64,000 nt of DNA from Oxyruncus cristatus (lineage: Eukaryota; Chordata; Aves; Passeriformes; Cotingidae): positions 301,681 through 365,680 of the forward strand of contig VXAY01005265.1 in NCBI GenBank assembly GCA_013399855.1, in the 5' to 3' direction. The notes under the pieces were generated by a model. It did not search any database and had not been told where the DNA came from. It saw only the letters and a program-made list of their open reading frames with translations. A program made the position numbers and the translations under genes. This document shows positions 52,701-64,000 of this stretch, one piece after another. Numbering within the stretch: the first letter of the stretch is position 1; each line of letters begins with the position of its first letter.

Positions 52701-54760
52701 GGATGGGTTATTTCCCTTACAGAGTTGAAATATCTCAGTTTGCAAAATGCTGGTGATCTGCAGGGACATCTACTAAAATTCAGCATTGGGAGGTTTCCCA
52801 ACTCATTTCCTATTTCATATCAAGTCTTCCATACAACCACCAGTTCATAAACAAAGAAACCTAATAAAGCAGTTCCAAAAATAGCCCACAAAGCTCCAAA
52901 CCACAGTTTTTAGAACCTGTCCTTTTGTTTTCGTGGCCATATTCCGCAATGTTTTCTGGCCGTTCACACCTTAGAAGGGGTAAGAGCACCACTGGTGAGC
53001 TGTGAGATTCAAGAGGTCAGAAGGGGAGAGTCAAGAAGGCAAAAGGATGATTAAAGGGATTTTGTGTGAACTCAAGTGTCTACAAGGGGTCAATGCCTGT
53101 AGGATTGGAAGCAACAAGCAGCACTAGGAGAAGAAAAAGGTTACATAATGTTAGATATTATCAAGCTCAAAATAAAACACATTTCAAAATAAGCAGGCTT
53201 GGGGTAGGACAAGAACACAAATGACACCCCACATGCAAAGGACGTATCCTTGTAAAATGAGCGGTTTGAGGGACAAAACATATAAAAAAAAAAAAACAAA
53301 CCACAACAAGACACCAAAGCTTTTTAAACAAAAAATATGGTTATCTGAAAACAAAAAGTTCTTTCCCCCCTTTTCTGCCAAACACTTCCTTGTGCCCCAT
53401 TTTTCCCCAGTCTGAGACTGGCAGCTCTGACCATGCAGGCAGGTGCCCAAACAGGTGAGCACCATTTGATATCACCACTACCTGTTCTCGCACAGATGTG
53501 CTCAGGTTTCCTGCTAATTTAAATAATTGTGAAGCTTTTAAGCTCCTAAATAGCAGATTAGCAGCACCCCAGGCTGCACCAGGGATGTGTCACCTATTGC
53601 CACGTCTCAGATACACACTCATGGCCCTGTCAGACTTAAGCAAGATACACTGATGGGTAAGACCTACACGTACCTTTGGGGTCCCAAAATTACGTGAAGT
53701 TGGTGGACAGAGAACCTGCACAACTCTGTGGACTCCACTGAAGAAGAGAAGCAGATTGGGACTGAAAAGCGGTAAATTCCCTGATGCTTCCCAGGAGATG
53801 TGACTCAAAGCTCAAATTTCTCCTCCTTAGGAATCTGAGAAGTTATATATATATTTATGTAAACAGAAATCATTAATATTATAACTATTTAAACTCTATT
53901 TACTATCTATGTTCTACTCTGTACAGAGAGGGGACATGGAGCAGGTTTCCACGGTGGAGTAAGGGACTCAGTCTTCCATAGAATGAAACATCCTGTTTCA
54001 TCCTGGCTCTTCACAGAGTTTCTCCTCATCTCCGGGATTCATCAAGGCCTCTCTGACACTGTTTTCATCTGAGCACTATAAAACAAGGCTCCTGTGCCAG
54101 CAGATGGCACTCCAAAATGTGCAGCATCCACAGCTTCCCTCACCCCACCCCCAGCCACTGCTGTAAAAGGTGGGTTTTTTTCTGTCCCTGGCTCTTCAGC
54201 AGTACTTTTAATCATGTTTAAATACAGGGGTCAATGAAGTAGCTCCCACCACAGGGCCATCAAACTTCCCAGGGCTCAGCTTCCAGAAGAGGTCACTATG
54301 TCCTGCCACACATAAAAGCCACATTCCCATTCTCTTTCCTTAAATCATCTCACCAATTACAAACTGCTGGGCACAGAAAGAGAGAAAACACCTTCCCCAC
54401 TTACCAAAAATCAGTTCTGATTGCAAGCAGATGCTTTGATTTTTTTTTTTAATTTTTGTTTACTGGGTGGTTTTTTTTTTTAGAGCAATCATCTGTGATT
54501 CTCAGCATGTCACTGCTGAGCTCTTCATGCAAATATAGTCCCATACAGAAAGGGGAAGGGGGAAGGAAAGGGGTAAATCCTTCTTAAAGGAAAAACCATT
54601 CCAGTTCAAGAGACTCAGTTGTGTCAAGTGTAATATTGAGTTAATGTTCTGGGAACCATCTCAACAGTTTTAACACCATTCAGGAGCTTCACAGGCTGAG
54701 TGAAGGCAGAAAACAAAATACTGAATCTTTTCATTGCATCCAAGTGAGGTGTGCAAACCA

Positions 54761-54791
54761 CAGCTCACAACAAATGGATTGTTGTGAGCTG
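54761..54791. repeat. Perfect inverted repeat, 13-bp arms, 5-base loop
   Basis: CAGCTCACAACAA at 54761-54773 and TTGTTGTGAGCTG at 54779-54791 are exact reverse complements around ATGGA. No flanking duplication or transposon terminus is evident. It could fold as a stem-loop in RNA or extrude in DNA; function is unknown. Confidence 0.95.
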
Positions 54792-54997
54792 CACAGATTG
54801 GAGGCAGGATTGTCAGCCCTCCCCCATGGAAAACTGGGTTCATGGAAATAAACATTTTTGTCCCATTTTCATTCCGTTTCTCCATATATCCATGATAGGT
54901 TTCCCCATGACATGATCTCTGTGCCAAGGAGGACCTTGGGAACCTCATGTCTGTGGTGTGAGTTTGGCTTTGGGAAGCTGCACAAATGGAGGCAGAA

Positions 54998-55045
54998 GAT
55001 TTCCCATGAGGTAAAAACTTTGATTTCCCATGAGGTAAAAACTTC
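54998..55045. repeat. 24-bp tandem duplication, two copies
   Basis: GATTTCCCATGAGGTAAAAA followed by CTT occurs at 54998 and again at 55022. The copies differ only in the final base or so, which implies a recent duplication. Confidence 0.95.
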
Positions 55046-55540
55046 CTTGCTCTACCATTCCCAGCTGCCTTCCAGCATCTGGAGAAGAAAAGTACTGGAG
55101 TGGAGCACCAAAAGATGAGATTGAGGCCTTAACTGATTTAGGGAGCAGGGACAAAGTCCTCTTGCACCAAACACATCTGATTCAAGGTTCACTGGAGTGA
55201 CCACTGCCTAATGCTGATCGCAGGGTATGACACGGTAACACAGCTCTAATTAAAGAGGCTTAATGAAGGGAACAGTGCAAAGCTTTGCTGTGCTTTGCTG
55301 GAGGGGAAAACAGTGAGATGCATCCTGTCATCTTGCCACTGAAATGACAAATTGCCCATGTGAACACCCACAACAGGAGAATATCTGTGAAGGCTTGGCT
55401 GCATCCCTTCCCCCAGGATTCATTAGCAGTTTACAGGGATGAACAGGGACAAGGGGGATGCTAGGCAGGTACCAGCCACACAACTTTGATTTGCTCCTGA
55501 CAGTAACAGTGACGAGCAACACTCGTGGTTCAGCGTTTTC

Positions 55541-55605
55541 ATTCATAGAAATCATAGAATAACTCAAGTTGGAGAGGACCCATAAGGACCAGCAAGTCCA
55601 ACTCC
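55541..55605 (-). repeat. CR1 terminus, about 65 bp
   Basis: ATTCATAGAAATCATAGAAT is a two-unit inverted CR1 tail. It is followed by AACTCAAGTTGGAGAGGACC and CAGCAAGTCCAACTCCATTC, the subfamily also seen at 15315. Confidence 0.85.
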
Positions 55606-56254
55606 ATTCCATTCTCATCTAAGGAAGCATATCCTGGGAGTTTTCATCAGGGTTTGCCCATGGCGTATGCTGTGAACCACCATCTCATTTCAGGTTTGGG
55701 ACAATCAGATGAAAAAAGTCTCTTAAAATTAAGGGAATTACTTGCTACACGGGCACCTTCTCAAATTGACAAGTTTGTGAGAGTTACAATGGAAAACCTC
55801 TGCCTGTGTTTAGGTGAACAAATTTATTTTATTTATCACCCAGACTCTTGCTATCAACTCAAAAATAACTACTTGAAACGTTATCTGCAGCACATGCCTT
55901 ATCTTACAGATCCTGCTGTACTTCATAAAGAAAATATATATAAATTACCCCTCTGATATATGTCCAGCTTTATGATTTGACTCCAAAGGTATTTCAGAAT
56001 CCTGGGTTCCCATTAAAAGTGAAGGTGAAACCCTCTAACAAACCGAAACATCAGTGGAAGTTTAATTTGGCAAAAATAACATAGACTTGAATTACAGTTT
56101 CCAGCTGGGCTCCAGAACTAAGTAACAGAACAAACCATCAAAATTAAAAGTGCGATGCTCTGTTTCCTTGTGTTTTCATTAAATCAGGAATAATTGTGCC
56201 CAATTGAAAGAGTCTGAGACAGCAAGACTGCCTTACTGCGCCAGGTCAATTTGG

Positions 56255-56746
56255 GGGCTGGTATGTGCAGTACCTGGAGCAGCCCAGGGCATTGGAGCAA
56301 GTCCAGGGGAGGCCACCAGGTTGCTTAGAGGGGTAAAGCACCTCTCCTATGAGGAAAGGCTGAGAGAATTGAGGTTGTTCAGCCTGGAAAAGAGAAAGCT
56401 TTAGGGTGACCTGATTGCAGCCTCTCAGTACCTGAAAAGAACCGACAGGAAAGATGGAGAGAGACAGTTTTTTAAAAGAGCATGGAATGGCAGAACAAGC
56501 TGGAATGGCTTCAGACTGAAAGAGAGCAGGTTTAGATAAGATATTAGGAAAAAATCAGTGTGAGGGTGGTGAGGCACTGGAACAGGCTGTCCAGAGAAGC
56601 TGTGACTGTCCCATCCTTGGAAGTTTCCAAGGCCAGGTTGGATGGTGCTTGGAGCAACCCAGGATAGTTCCACCCCAGAGCAGGGGGGTGGAATGAGGTG
56701 ATCTGTAAGGTCCCTTCCAGCTCAAACCATTCCACGGTTCTATGAT
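56255..56746 (+). repeat. CR1 LINE 3' region, about 490 bp
   Basis: The upstream part is worn (AGCAAGTCCAGGGGAGGCCA). Clear CR1 then follows: CTCCTATGAGGAAAGGCTGA, TTGTTCAGCCTGGAAAAGAG, ATTGCAGCCTCTCAGTACCT, GGTGGTGAGGCACTGGAACA and CATCCTTGGAAGTTTCCAAG. It ends CTTCCAGCTCAAACCATTCC then ACGGTTCTATGAT. The 5' edge is uncertain by about 40 bases. Confidence 0.9.
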
Positions 56747-57943
56747 TTCACAGATGATACACAGAGTAGGGGAGGTAACAGCACTCCCCTCCACACAGGA
56801 GTGAAAGAGGTTAAATGTCTTTAAATTTTACAGTGAATATATACATAAGTAAGGTCACCACATATTACTTTTGTCTTCCCCCGGTGAAGCAAGGGTTAAC
56901 ATCTTTCCAAACACTTTTTTTTTTTTCATGGGAAAACACCACTGCTGTCCCCATTTAATCATGTGATAAATGCAGCCATCAAAGTGGGTTTAGAAGAATA
57001 GAATTTCCTTCCTTTCAATAATCCATCTCCACGGGGGGGTGGGGGTTAAATGTATTAAATAACACTGCATTCACTTTGGAGCAAGGTGACACACTCAGGA
57101 AGGTTCCACATTTGTTACTCCAGTTGCTGCACAATCTTTGCCAGGACAAAAGTCAACTTGGACTCTTGCAATGCAGCTTCTGGAAGGTGGGGTTGAAGGA
57201 GGGGAGGTGGAAGGGGTCATATGAACATCCCCCTCACAATCAGCACAAACCACTTCCACTTGCAGTGGGCAGAAACACTCACTACATCGTTATGCTTCTG
57301 GAAAAAAAAAAAAGGAATATACAGGGGAGACAAGCCCAGAGAGTGAAAAAAATTAAAGTCCTTTATTCTTTTTTTTTTTTTTTATAATTATAGTACTGCC
57401 ATCACAGCCACACACATCCTGCAGACCCAGCCTACCTTTCATCAGCTCTGGGATCTTGGCCTGTGTTTGCTCTCCTCTTACACTGCTGTCAGCACAGCTC
57501 TGACAGTGCTGCCAGAGGTGACCCTCACTGCCCACAAAAGCCGCATGCAAGGACAAAGCTCTCCCAGCAAGGTGAGTGTCCGTCCAACTGGCCACAACTG
57601 TCACTGTATTTATATTTAATTTTGGTGTTTGTTTGGGGTTTTTTTTAATTTTTATTTATTTATATTGATGGAGATGTAGATATCTACGGAGATACATATA
57701 CATTTATAGAGATACAAATCTGTGCCAGCAGTGCTGACTGGGACCACGAACTGCCAACACTTACTGCGTAAAAATAAGTACTCAGGAGAAAAGAAGATTC
57801 AGAAATGGAGACCATGTCTGGATCTCATGCAATAGGTGAAAAATCCTTTTCCCATCCTTACAGGTGCAGAGCCCCCCTCCAAGAGTGACCCTGATCTGGC
57901 AGGAAGACGTGTGTATTTTCAATATCCTTTAAATTTGGCAGCT
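56747..57943. other. Non-coding sequence; nothing recognised
   Basis: It contains short T and A runs (near 56918, 57301 and 57368) and a TTTATTTATATT stretch near 57645-57665. Frames at 57076-57387 and 57353-57604 end in these runs and have no domain. Confidence 0.5.
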
Positions 57944-58264
57944 GGCAGTACCTAAAGGGGGCCCGTAGGGAGGCTGGAGAGGGATTTCTTGCAAGGGCAT
58001 GGAGTGACAGGACAAGGGGGAATGGCTTTAAGCTGAAGGAGGGTAGATTTAGGTGAGATATTTGGAAGAAATTCTCCCTGTGAGGGTGGTGAGGCCCTGG
58101 AACAGAGAAGTTGTGGATGCCCCATCCTGGATGTGTTCAAGGCCAGGCTGGAGGGGCCCCTGAGCAACCTGGTCTAGTGGAAGGTGTCCCTGCCCATGGC
58201 AGGGGGTTGGAACTGGATGATTTTTGAGGCCCCTTCCAAAGCAAACCATCCTGTGATTCCATGA
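57944..58264 (+). repeat. CR1 LINE 3' region, about 320 bp
   Basis: GGCAGTACCTAAAGGGGGCC, GGAGTGACAGGACAAGGGGG and AATGGCTTTAAGCTGAAGGA open it. GGTGGTGAGGCCCTGGAACA and GCAACCTGGTCTAGTGGAAG follow, with a small deletion before GAGAAGTTGTGG. It ends CTTCCAAAGCAAACCATCCT and GTGATTCCATGA. Confidence 0.92.
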
Positions 58265-61063
58265 GACAGGGGCACAGTAACTACCCAGACAGACACCGCA
58301 AGCAGTGGGGAAAAGTATTTGCTGCCTCCAGCTCTGGAAGAATAACAATGTGAGCACCAGCTGAGTTGTCTGCCCGAGCCTCTGGGCACAATAAGGATGT
58401 GCTCTCTGTGGAAGTGCTCTCTCCTGTTAGCAAGGCATGTTCAGGGCAGTGTTTGATCCCGTGGCCTCAAACACGTCCACACGACCCCAGTGTCACCATT
58501 TCCCCCCACACACACCCCCTCAGGGTGAGAAGAAGCATCTCCCAGGATTTGGGAGTACAAAAGCAAGTGGTGGCAGGGCTGGGTGGTCGGACTGGCTCAT
58601 TCCAGACAAAACAACCCTTTGGATTGTGCGAGGGCTCCGGCAGTGACTCAGAGCTGGGGCAGAGCAGGGAGGCTTCAGAGCTGCTGTGGAGGAGGCTCCA
58701 GACAAAGGAAGCCCTTCCCTCGCCTTCCTCCTCAGCCCACACAGAAACCTCTGTCCTTTCTCACTCAAACTAAAGGAAAAATCGATTAAAAAAAAAAAGA
58801 AAAACCCACAGGGAAACAACCAAACCGAAAAAAAACCCCAAAAACTTAACTAACCAAAAACGCAGGGAATGAATAGTGAGTCCTTTGCTTCAGTGCTGGT
58901 AGAGGCAGTTGAAGTTTCTGGTTTTATCAGCAGACACAGGCAAGAAAAGCGGGCTGATCCCATGATGGGGGATTGCCGAGGAAAATCCACAATGCTTAAG
59001 TTGTTTGGGCAATTTCGGAATTCCCCCAAAACCTTTATATAGATTTGGTCTTTTCTTCTTTTTCTTCTTTTGTAGAATGAGGAGACTGGAATGTTTTTGG
59101 AAGCTCGCACCCTCTAGCCTTTGCTAATTATCTCCTTTCAAGATATAGTAGGATTTGGGGTGTTTCTCACATGTTTTTACATGCCACACTGATGCCCTGA
59201 GCATTCCTGATGTCCCATCAAACCTGTGCACCAGCAGCATCAGGAAGACTGGTGTTTTCCCAAGGTCTGCAGTGCAGGTTTTATTGCCCTCAAGGATGGA
59301 GGATTCTTTACTTTATCTTTTACAGTTGCAAAATGCTGCATCTCTGACAAAAAGGGAGTTTAATGGTTAGTCAATGAAGTTCTGTGCCTATAAAGCCCAC
59401 TGGAATTTTTTTTCAAGATCGTGGGCATGCTGAGGAGAAAAGACCTTCCCTTCTCAGACACGCTGAAAGCAGTGCAAGAACAGTACTTTGGGACATTCAG
59501 AATAGATTCCACCTCCCTTGAGAATATCAGGAACAAATTAAAAAAAAAAAAATTAGGTGTGAGTCTATTTCCATCCACTTATGAAATCCCTTTATTAAGA
59601 ATCCATTTCTCTACTGCCAAACAGGCAGAAAAAGGAAAGAAAATACATAAATTTTCTTAAGAAAATTGCTTTAAATGACTGCCTTAAAAAAAAATAAAAA
59701 TCAAAAACCAAACAAAAGCCCACACTTCAGTAAAGTCAAGAGAAAAATAACTGTGTGATTTAAATGCTCAGTATTGACAGCCCTGGGAACAGGGGAGTGG
59801 GCTGATTACAATATGGCTTTTAATGGATGCACAGTCATTTAAAACAAAGTTGACATTATTGAAATAACACTTTTTGCAGGAGGAGCTGCATCCCAAACGA
59901 CCTTGAAAAGACACAGCAATTACTACCGCACATGGAAGATAAATTATCACCAAAGCCAAGGGCTTGATTTCCTGAGATAGAGTAGCCAGTCTGGAGCATT
60001 TAGAACAGGGATGAGCCCTAAGATAAGATGTTGGAGTCAATAAGATAAATGTGTAAATAAAAAGCTCCGTTTGTCGGGGCAAAATCTGTATTTTGATTGT
60101 GAGAAATTAAACTCTGCATTTCAGGAAAACACAGAGCACAACATCCTGCAAGTTTTGAAGCCAGTTCCCAACATCTCCGGACTTCCAGCCTGTGGAGAAC
60201 CTACTGCATCACAACCTCAAAGTTAATTATTCAAAATAGCCTGACGGTGTTTGCTGAGCCTGTGAGATCCTCAGGGTGGCACAATGTAGTAGCTGTGCTT
60301 ATACAGCTTCTACCATCTTGAGGACCTGGTAAAAATAGAAGCCCAAATAACTAAAGTCATTCCACGCACACATACATACGTGCAGTTTATGCAGATATTA
60401 TTGCCAAAAAATTATTCTCCCATAAAAGCACGAGGATTGGATCTCGCTGCCCCCAAAATGAGAATTTTACTCTAATCACACAAAAAAAGAACAACTTCAT
60501 AAACACAGGAAGGAAGAGAGAAATGATGCTTCATGCGAGAAGGAAGTCCACTTAAAGCAGGAATAAATTGATGCAGCCAGGAGAAAAAAAACTTGTATAT
60601 GCAAATAGAGGTTTATTACCCATCTTCATGCTCCCAAGAAACATAATTTAGTGACCTCTGAGAGATGGGTCAAGTAGGCTTATGGAATAAGAAACAAAGG
60701 CATCTTTTTGGCAACTGCCACGTTCCACAGCAGTAATTATCTTTCCCTCTCCCCACGAGCAGCAGGAAATGAAGAGGGATGCCATTACACTATGACAATT
60801 GCTGTAATTTTAGTTTCTAAATATTGCTAGGAAAAGTTTCCTCCAGGGGATAAAAAAAAAAAAAAAANNNNNNNNNNNNNNNNNNNNNNNNNNNNNAAAA
60901 AAGGTTCAGATTTTTGATGTTGTTTTTTTTATTTTAAAACTCATTGCCCAGCTCAAACAGAGCCTGTGCTTCCCCTTCTCCCGCTCCCTTGGGGGAACCA
61001 CCCACGAAGTCTACGCGGTGAGAGAGACCACTTTGCTCCTCGTTAGCTGAGAGGATAGAATTT
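58265..61063. other. Non-coding sequence with an assembly gap; nothing recognised as a gene
   Basis: The part at 58380-58760 is richer in G+C and has overlapping frames on both strands (58366-58773, 58467-58742, 58520-58819) with no domain. A-rich runs occur near 58788 and 59538. The gap at 60868-60896 sits in poly-A. Confidence 0.5.
60868..60896. other. Assembly gap (29 N) inside a poly-A tract
   Basis: Sixteen or so A residues precede and six follow the run of N. The gap therefore interrupts a homopolymer whose true length and interior are unknown. Confidence 0.99.
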
Positions 61064-61170
61064 CATGGAATCACAGAATGGTTTGGGTTGGAAGAGGCTT
61101 GAAAGATCATTTAGTTCCAACCCCCTGCCATGGGCGGGGACACCTTCCACTTGACCCGGTTGCTCAGAGG
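61064..61170 (-). repeat. CR1 terminus, about 105 bp, well preserved
   Basis: CATGGAATCACAGAATGGTT, TGGGTTGGAAGAGGCTTGAA, AGATCATTTAGTTCCAACCC, CCTGCCATGGGCGGGGACAC and CCGGTTGCTCAGAGG, where it is truncated. Confidence 0.93.
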
Positions 61171-64000
61171 GCTAAGGTGGCTCAGAGTGGTCAGTGAGGA
61201 CCCAGGAAGGATGGAGGTGGCCCAAAGACACGTCACAGCTGCCTTAAGGATGAAGAAACTCGGCCATCCCTGCCAGGAACTGCCAGAGATGAATCCTTGA
61301 GAGCCTTCAGATTCTCTGCCTTGTCTGCTCCTGGGTTTAATATCTGGAATTTGAATTTATTCAATCATGGGCACAGAACAGGTTCTTTCTATCAGAAGTA
61401 GATGATGTTGGATGCACAATAATTATAAAGAATTAAAGTAAGAATCAAAAAGAAGGATTCTTTTCATCTCCTGTGCTCAGAGAGATTATTGGCTGCTGTG
61501 GGTTTTCCTCAGGCTATCATTTATTATTTTAATATTATAGATAATCTATTCTGTGCTATTAGGGCATTATCATATTATATTCTATCCCATTGTTGCACTG
61601 TGGGATGGATTTCACCCAAGAAATGGATTTCACCCGTGCCTGCTCAGCTGCCCAGGCTCTCCTAGCCCTGACCACACCACCCCAGGCTCCAGGGGACATC
61701 TGAAATATTCCCTCTCCTACAGCGGGCTTGGCCTGGAAGGAGGAGCAACTGGTTTTCACCATGGTGTGTTCAGGAGAAATGGAATTTGAAGCCCATCTGC
61801 TCCACACACAGTCAGGAAGCAGAGGTGACCACATCACCAAACACTGTCTCTGCTGCACCAGCAATTCCCCTAAATCGAAAACTCCTTTCCAGGATTCCCC
61901 TGGGTACTCTCTCAATGAGCCTTCGGAGGTCTCATTTTGGCCAGTGGGTGAATATTTAAAATTACTTTCACAGATTCAAGGGAAAGGACTTGTTTTTTAT
62001 TTTTTAATAGTTGCCACAAGGCACATTCAACAACGATCATTTAGTGCAGTAAAAAGTTGTGTCTTTGAATATATTCACCCCCAGAACTACATCGATTTGT
62101 CTATAAACAAACACATTCCTACAAACACATATTTGATTAAGAATTTATATAACTTCAGGCTTCAAGGAATTTTGGATCAATGCTTTTATTTTGCTTCTAT
62201 AAACAAATAAACTCAATTAAAGAGTACTTACAGCAAATCACAATGGGCAGGAAACTAATTCTCCCAAAGCTTCACTTGGCAATTTTTACCTGTTATGTGG
62301 GTCTAGGGAATCAATTACTCCCTAAACGGAAATTATTAGGGTTTGTATTACCAAACATCTTATCTTTCCCACCCACCAATGGAAGAGGGGAACTACAGGG
62401 ACATGCATCTAGAAAAACAAGCATTCTTCAGACCTCTTACAACTTGCTGTAATAAATTACGGCATAAATAAAACAGAACAAAGCCCTGCAGGCAAACAGG
62501 GTTTGAATCAAGGCTGGGTCTGCACCGAGTCACTCTGTGGTTTCACAAGACCCATAAATCAGGTCTCCTGAACATATGTAGAATTTTGCATTACTGCCCT
62601 AATAGATGCACATAGTGGTCAGCCTACAGTTCCTGTGGGAGCTATAATTTTGCATGTCCTGACCAAGCTGCAGCTGGGAAAAAAATAAGTAAAAAACAAG
62701 CACTGTGTTGCCTTCAGCAGGTTTTGTACTTTTAATTTCTTCCCTTTTTCTGATTGTCCCACACCAGGTTTTCACTGCTACAGTCCCCTAGTGGTTGTAT
62801 TCTTATCTGTTTTAATGCAAAGGAGTTTGTCTGTCCTCTTCTTCCTCCAGCCTCCCTGTTCTTGCAACCACACCATTACTTGCCTCAAGATTTGAGTATT
62901 TTTGTCTGACATCCCATTTTTTTCCCCTCTATTAAAACTCCATTCATTTCCAGAGGTGGTTGTTTTTGGAGTCATCAACTGTTGTCAATACACCAAAAAA
63001 GTTGATTTCATCCAGGCTTGCTCCAGGTGCTCCCTAATTAGCACTCTTCATCCTATTTACACCTGTTAATGGCCAACAGTGTCCCAAATCCTATGGCATA
63101 GCCATGCCCACGAAACCACATGGTAGTCCTGGAAAGATCAGAGCTGCTCCCTCCTCTGCAATCCACTCCACCAACAATAGTCTAAAAAAGCTGCTTAAAA
63201 GCCCAAGAAGTGATGCAATAAAGCACGAAAACAAATCACAGCTAATTTGCACAAAATGACCCCCCCTCATCTCTGAGCTCAACCATCAAACCCAATAAAT
63301 ATTTGCTGTACATCGGATTGGACCACAGTTAAAGGACACGATGTTTGTGGCCATGTCCATCGCAGAGCAGCAGCTGGTGGGCAAACATAAGCTGTGTAAT
63401 TTTTATAAACTCACAGCTGAACAGCAATATTTGTGCACAGTCACTCTAAAGGCGGCGGCGGGAACACCCAACCAGGATAAAGGAATTCATCAGTCCTTTG
63501 GGGCCTTAGTTTCATTTCACTGACACCTAAAACCAACGAAACCACAACAAGCTCCAAGGCAGAATTGTAATTGCTTGAAATCTAGTTAATATTAAAGCTT
63601 TGGTCCAAGGCAGAATTGCAATTGCTTGAAATCTTGTTAATATTAAAGTTTTTGGTGCAAGGCAGAATTGTAATTGCTTGGAATCTAATTAATATTAAAG
63701 TTTTAGTCCACTGACTTGCGCTAATATCGGGATCTTTGGTGGCATCACTCCACCCTTCTTTACAGAGAAGCATCAGTGTTACAAAGTACAACTATTTCTT
63801 GCGTACATCAAGGAGGTTACAGAAAACCAGGCGCCACAACAAGGTAAAGAATGAAAATTCATCAGGAAAGCAGAAAATCTGCCGAGAGTGCTTTAAAAGA
63901 GTATGAAGAACACCAGAAATAATCAATGAAATTAGGCAGAGAATTCTGCTTTTTAGTGGCATGAGATCAGTTACAAATACCTACAAATTTTTAACAGGCA
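61171..64000. other. Non-coding sequence with a 51-bp tandem repeat near its end
   Basis: No named repeat other than 63552-63710. The plus frame at 61728-62210 (160 residues) overlaps a minus frame at 61559-61915. It has no domain and no splice structure and is treated as chance. Confidence 0.5.
63552..63710. repeat. 51-52-bp tandem repeat, three diverged copies
   Basis: The units start near 63554, 63605 and 63657 with CCAAGGCAGAATTGTAATTG or near variants, and run to TTAATATTAAAG followed by a CTTTGGTC-like end. Copies differ by a few substitutions and one base of length. The array is therefore older than the one at 26924. The unit is A+T-rich with two TTAAT cores and is not CR1. Confidence 0.93.

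Larger units (their letters stand above)
52701..56254. other. Non-coding sequence with a hairpin, a small tandem duplication and a CR1 scrap
   Basis: Holds a poly-A run near 53283, T runs near 54440 and 54472, the hairpin at 54761-54791 and the 24-bp duplication at 54998-55045. It also holds the CR1 end at 55541 and a 100-codon plus frame at 55654-55956. The frame carries weak splice-like borders but no domain I recognise. Confidence 0.5.

Overview
The window is non-coding-rich vertebrate DNA, almost certainly from a bird. The evidence is about thirty CR1 (chicken repeat 1) LINE fragments, many ending in the avian CR1 3' tail of short repeats close to ATTCTATG. There are also two copies of an endogenous-retrovirus LTR of the kind I associate with ERVL elements in bird genomes, and one spliced exon set in tens of kilobases of intron-like sequence. 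Nothing is prokaryotic. The many small open frames are chance frames or frames inside repeats.

The one convincing coding feature is an internal exon on the minus strand at 32406-32570. It has 55 codons, phase 0 at both ends, consensus AG and GT borders and a polypyrimidine tract. It encodes the entry into a Qa-SNARE (syntaxin-type) coiled coil and best matches TSNARE1 (t-SNARE domain-containing 1). I found no second TSNARE1 exon. If the call is right, most or all of the rest of the window is TSNARE1 intron: at least about 31 kb on the 5' side of the gene (high coordinates) and about 32 kb on the 3' side.

Layout. 1-4.3 kb: window-edge CR1, then plain sequence. 4.3-5.0 kb: truncated minus-strand LTR. 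6-17.6 kb: dense CR1s on both strands, including a fold-back pair at 16.2-16.6 kb, then an A-rich tract. 17.7-26 kb: sparse CR1s. 26.9-27.1 kb: a 62-bp tandem repeat carrying a perfect hairpin. 28.5-33.6 kb: the SNARE exon among minus-strand CR1s. 34-41 kb: mostly unique. 41.3-42.6 kb: two long CR1s in opposite orientation. 43-48.9 kb: unique. 48.9-50.1 kb: one CR1 inserted into another. 51.9-52.7 kb: a complete solo LTR with a perfect 5-bp target duplication. 54.7-55.0 kb: a perfect 13-bp hairpin and a 24-bp tandem duplication. 55.5-61.2 kb: four more CR1s and a short assembly gap. 63.5-63.7 kb: a three-copy, 51-bp tandem repeat.

No multi-gene system, CRISPR array, tRNA, rRNA or intact transposon open frame was seen. 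The most interesting structures are the hairpin minisatellite, the nested CR1, the CR1 fold-back and the solo LTR with its intact duplication. CR1 boundaries were judged by eye from remembered consensus features and are good to roughly 10-30 bases.
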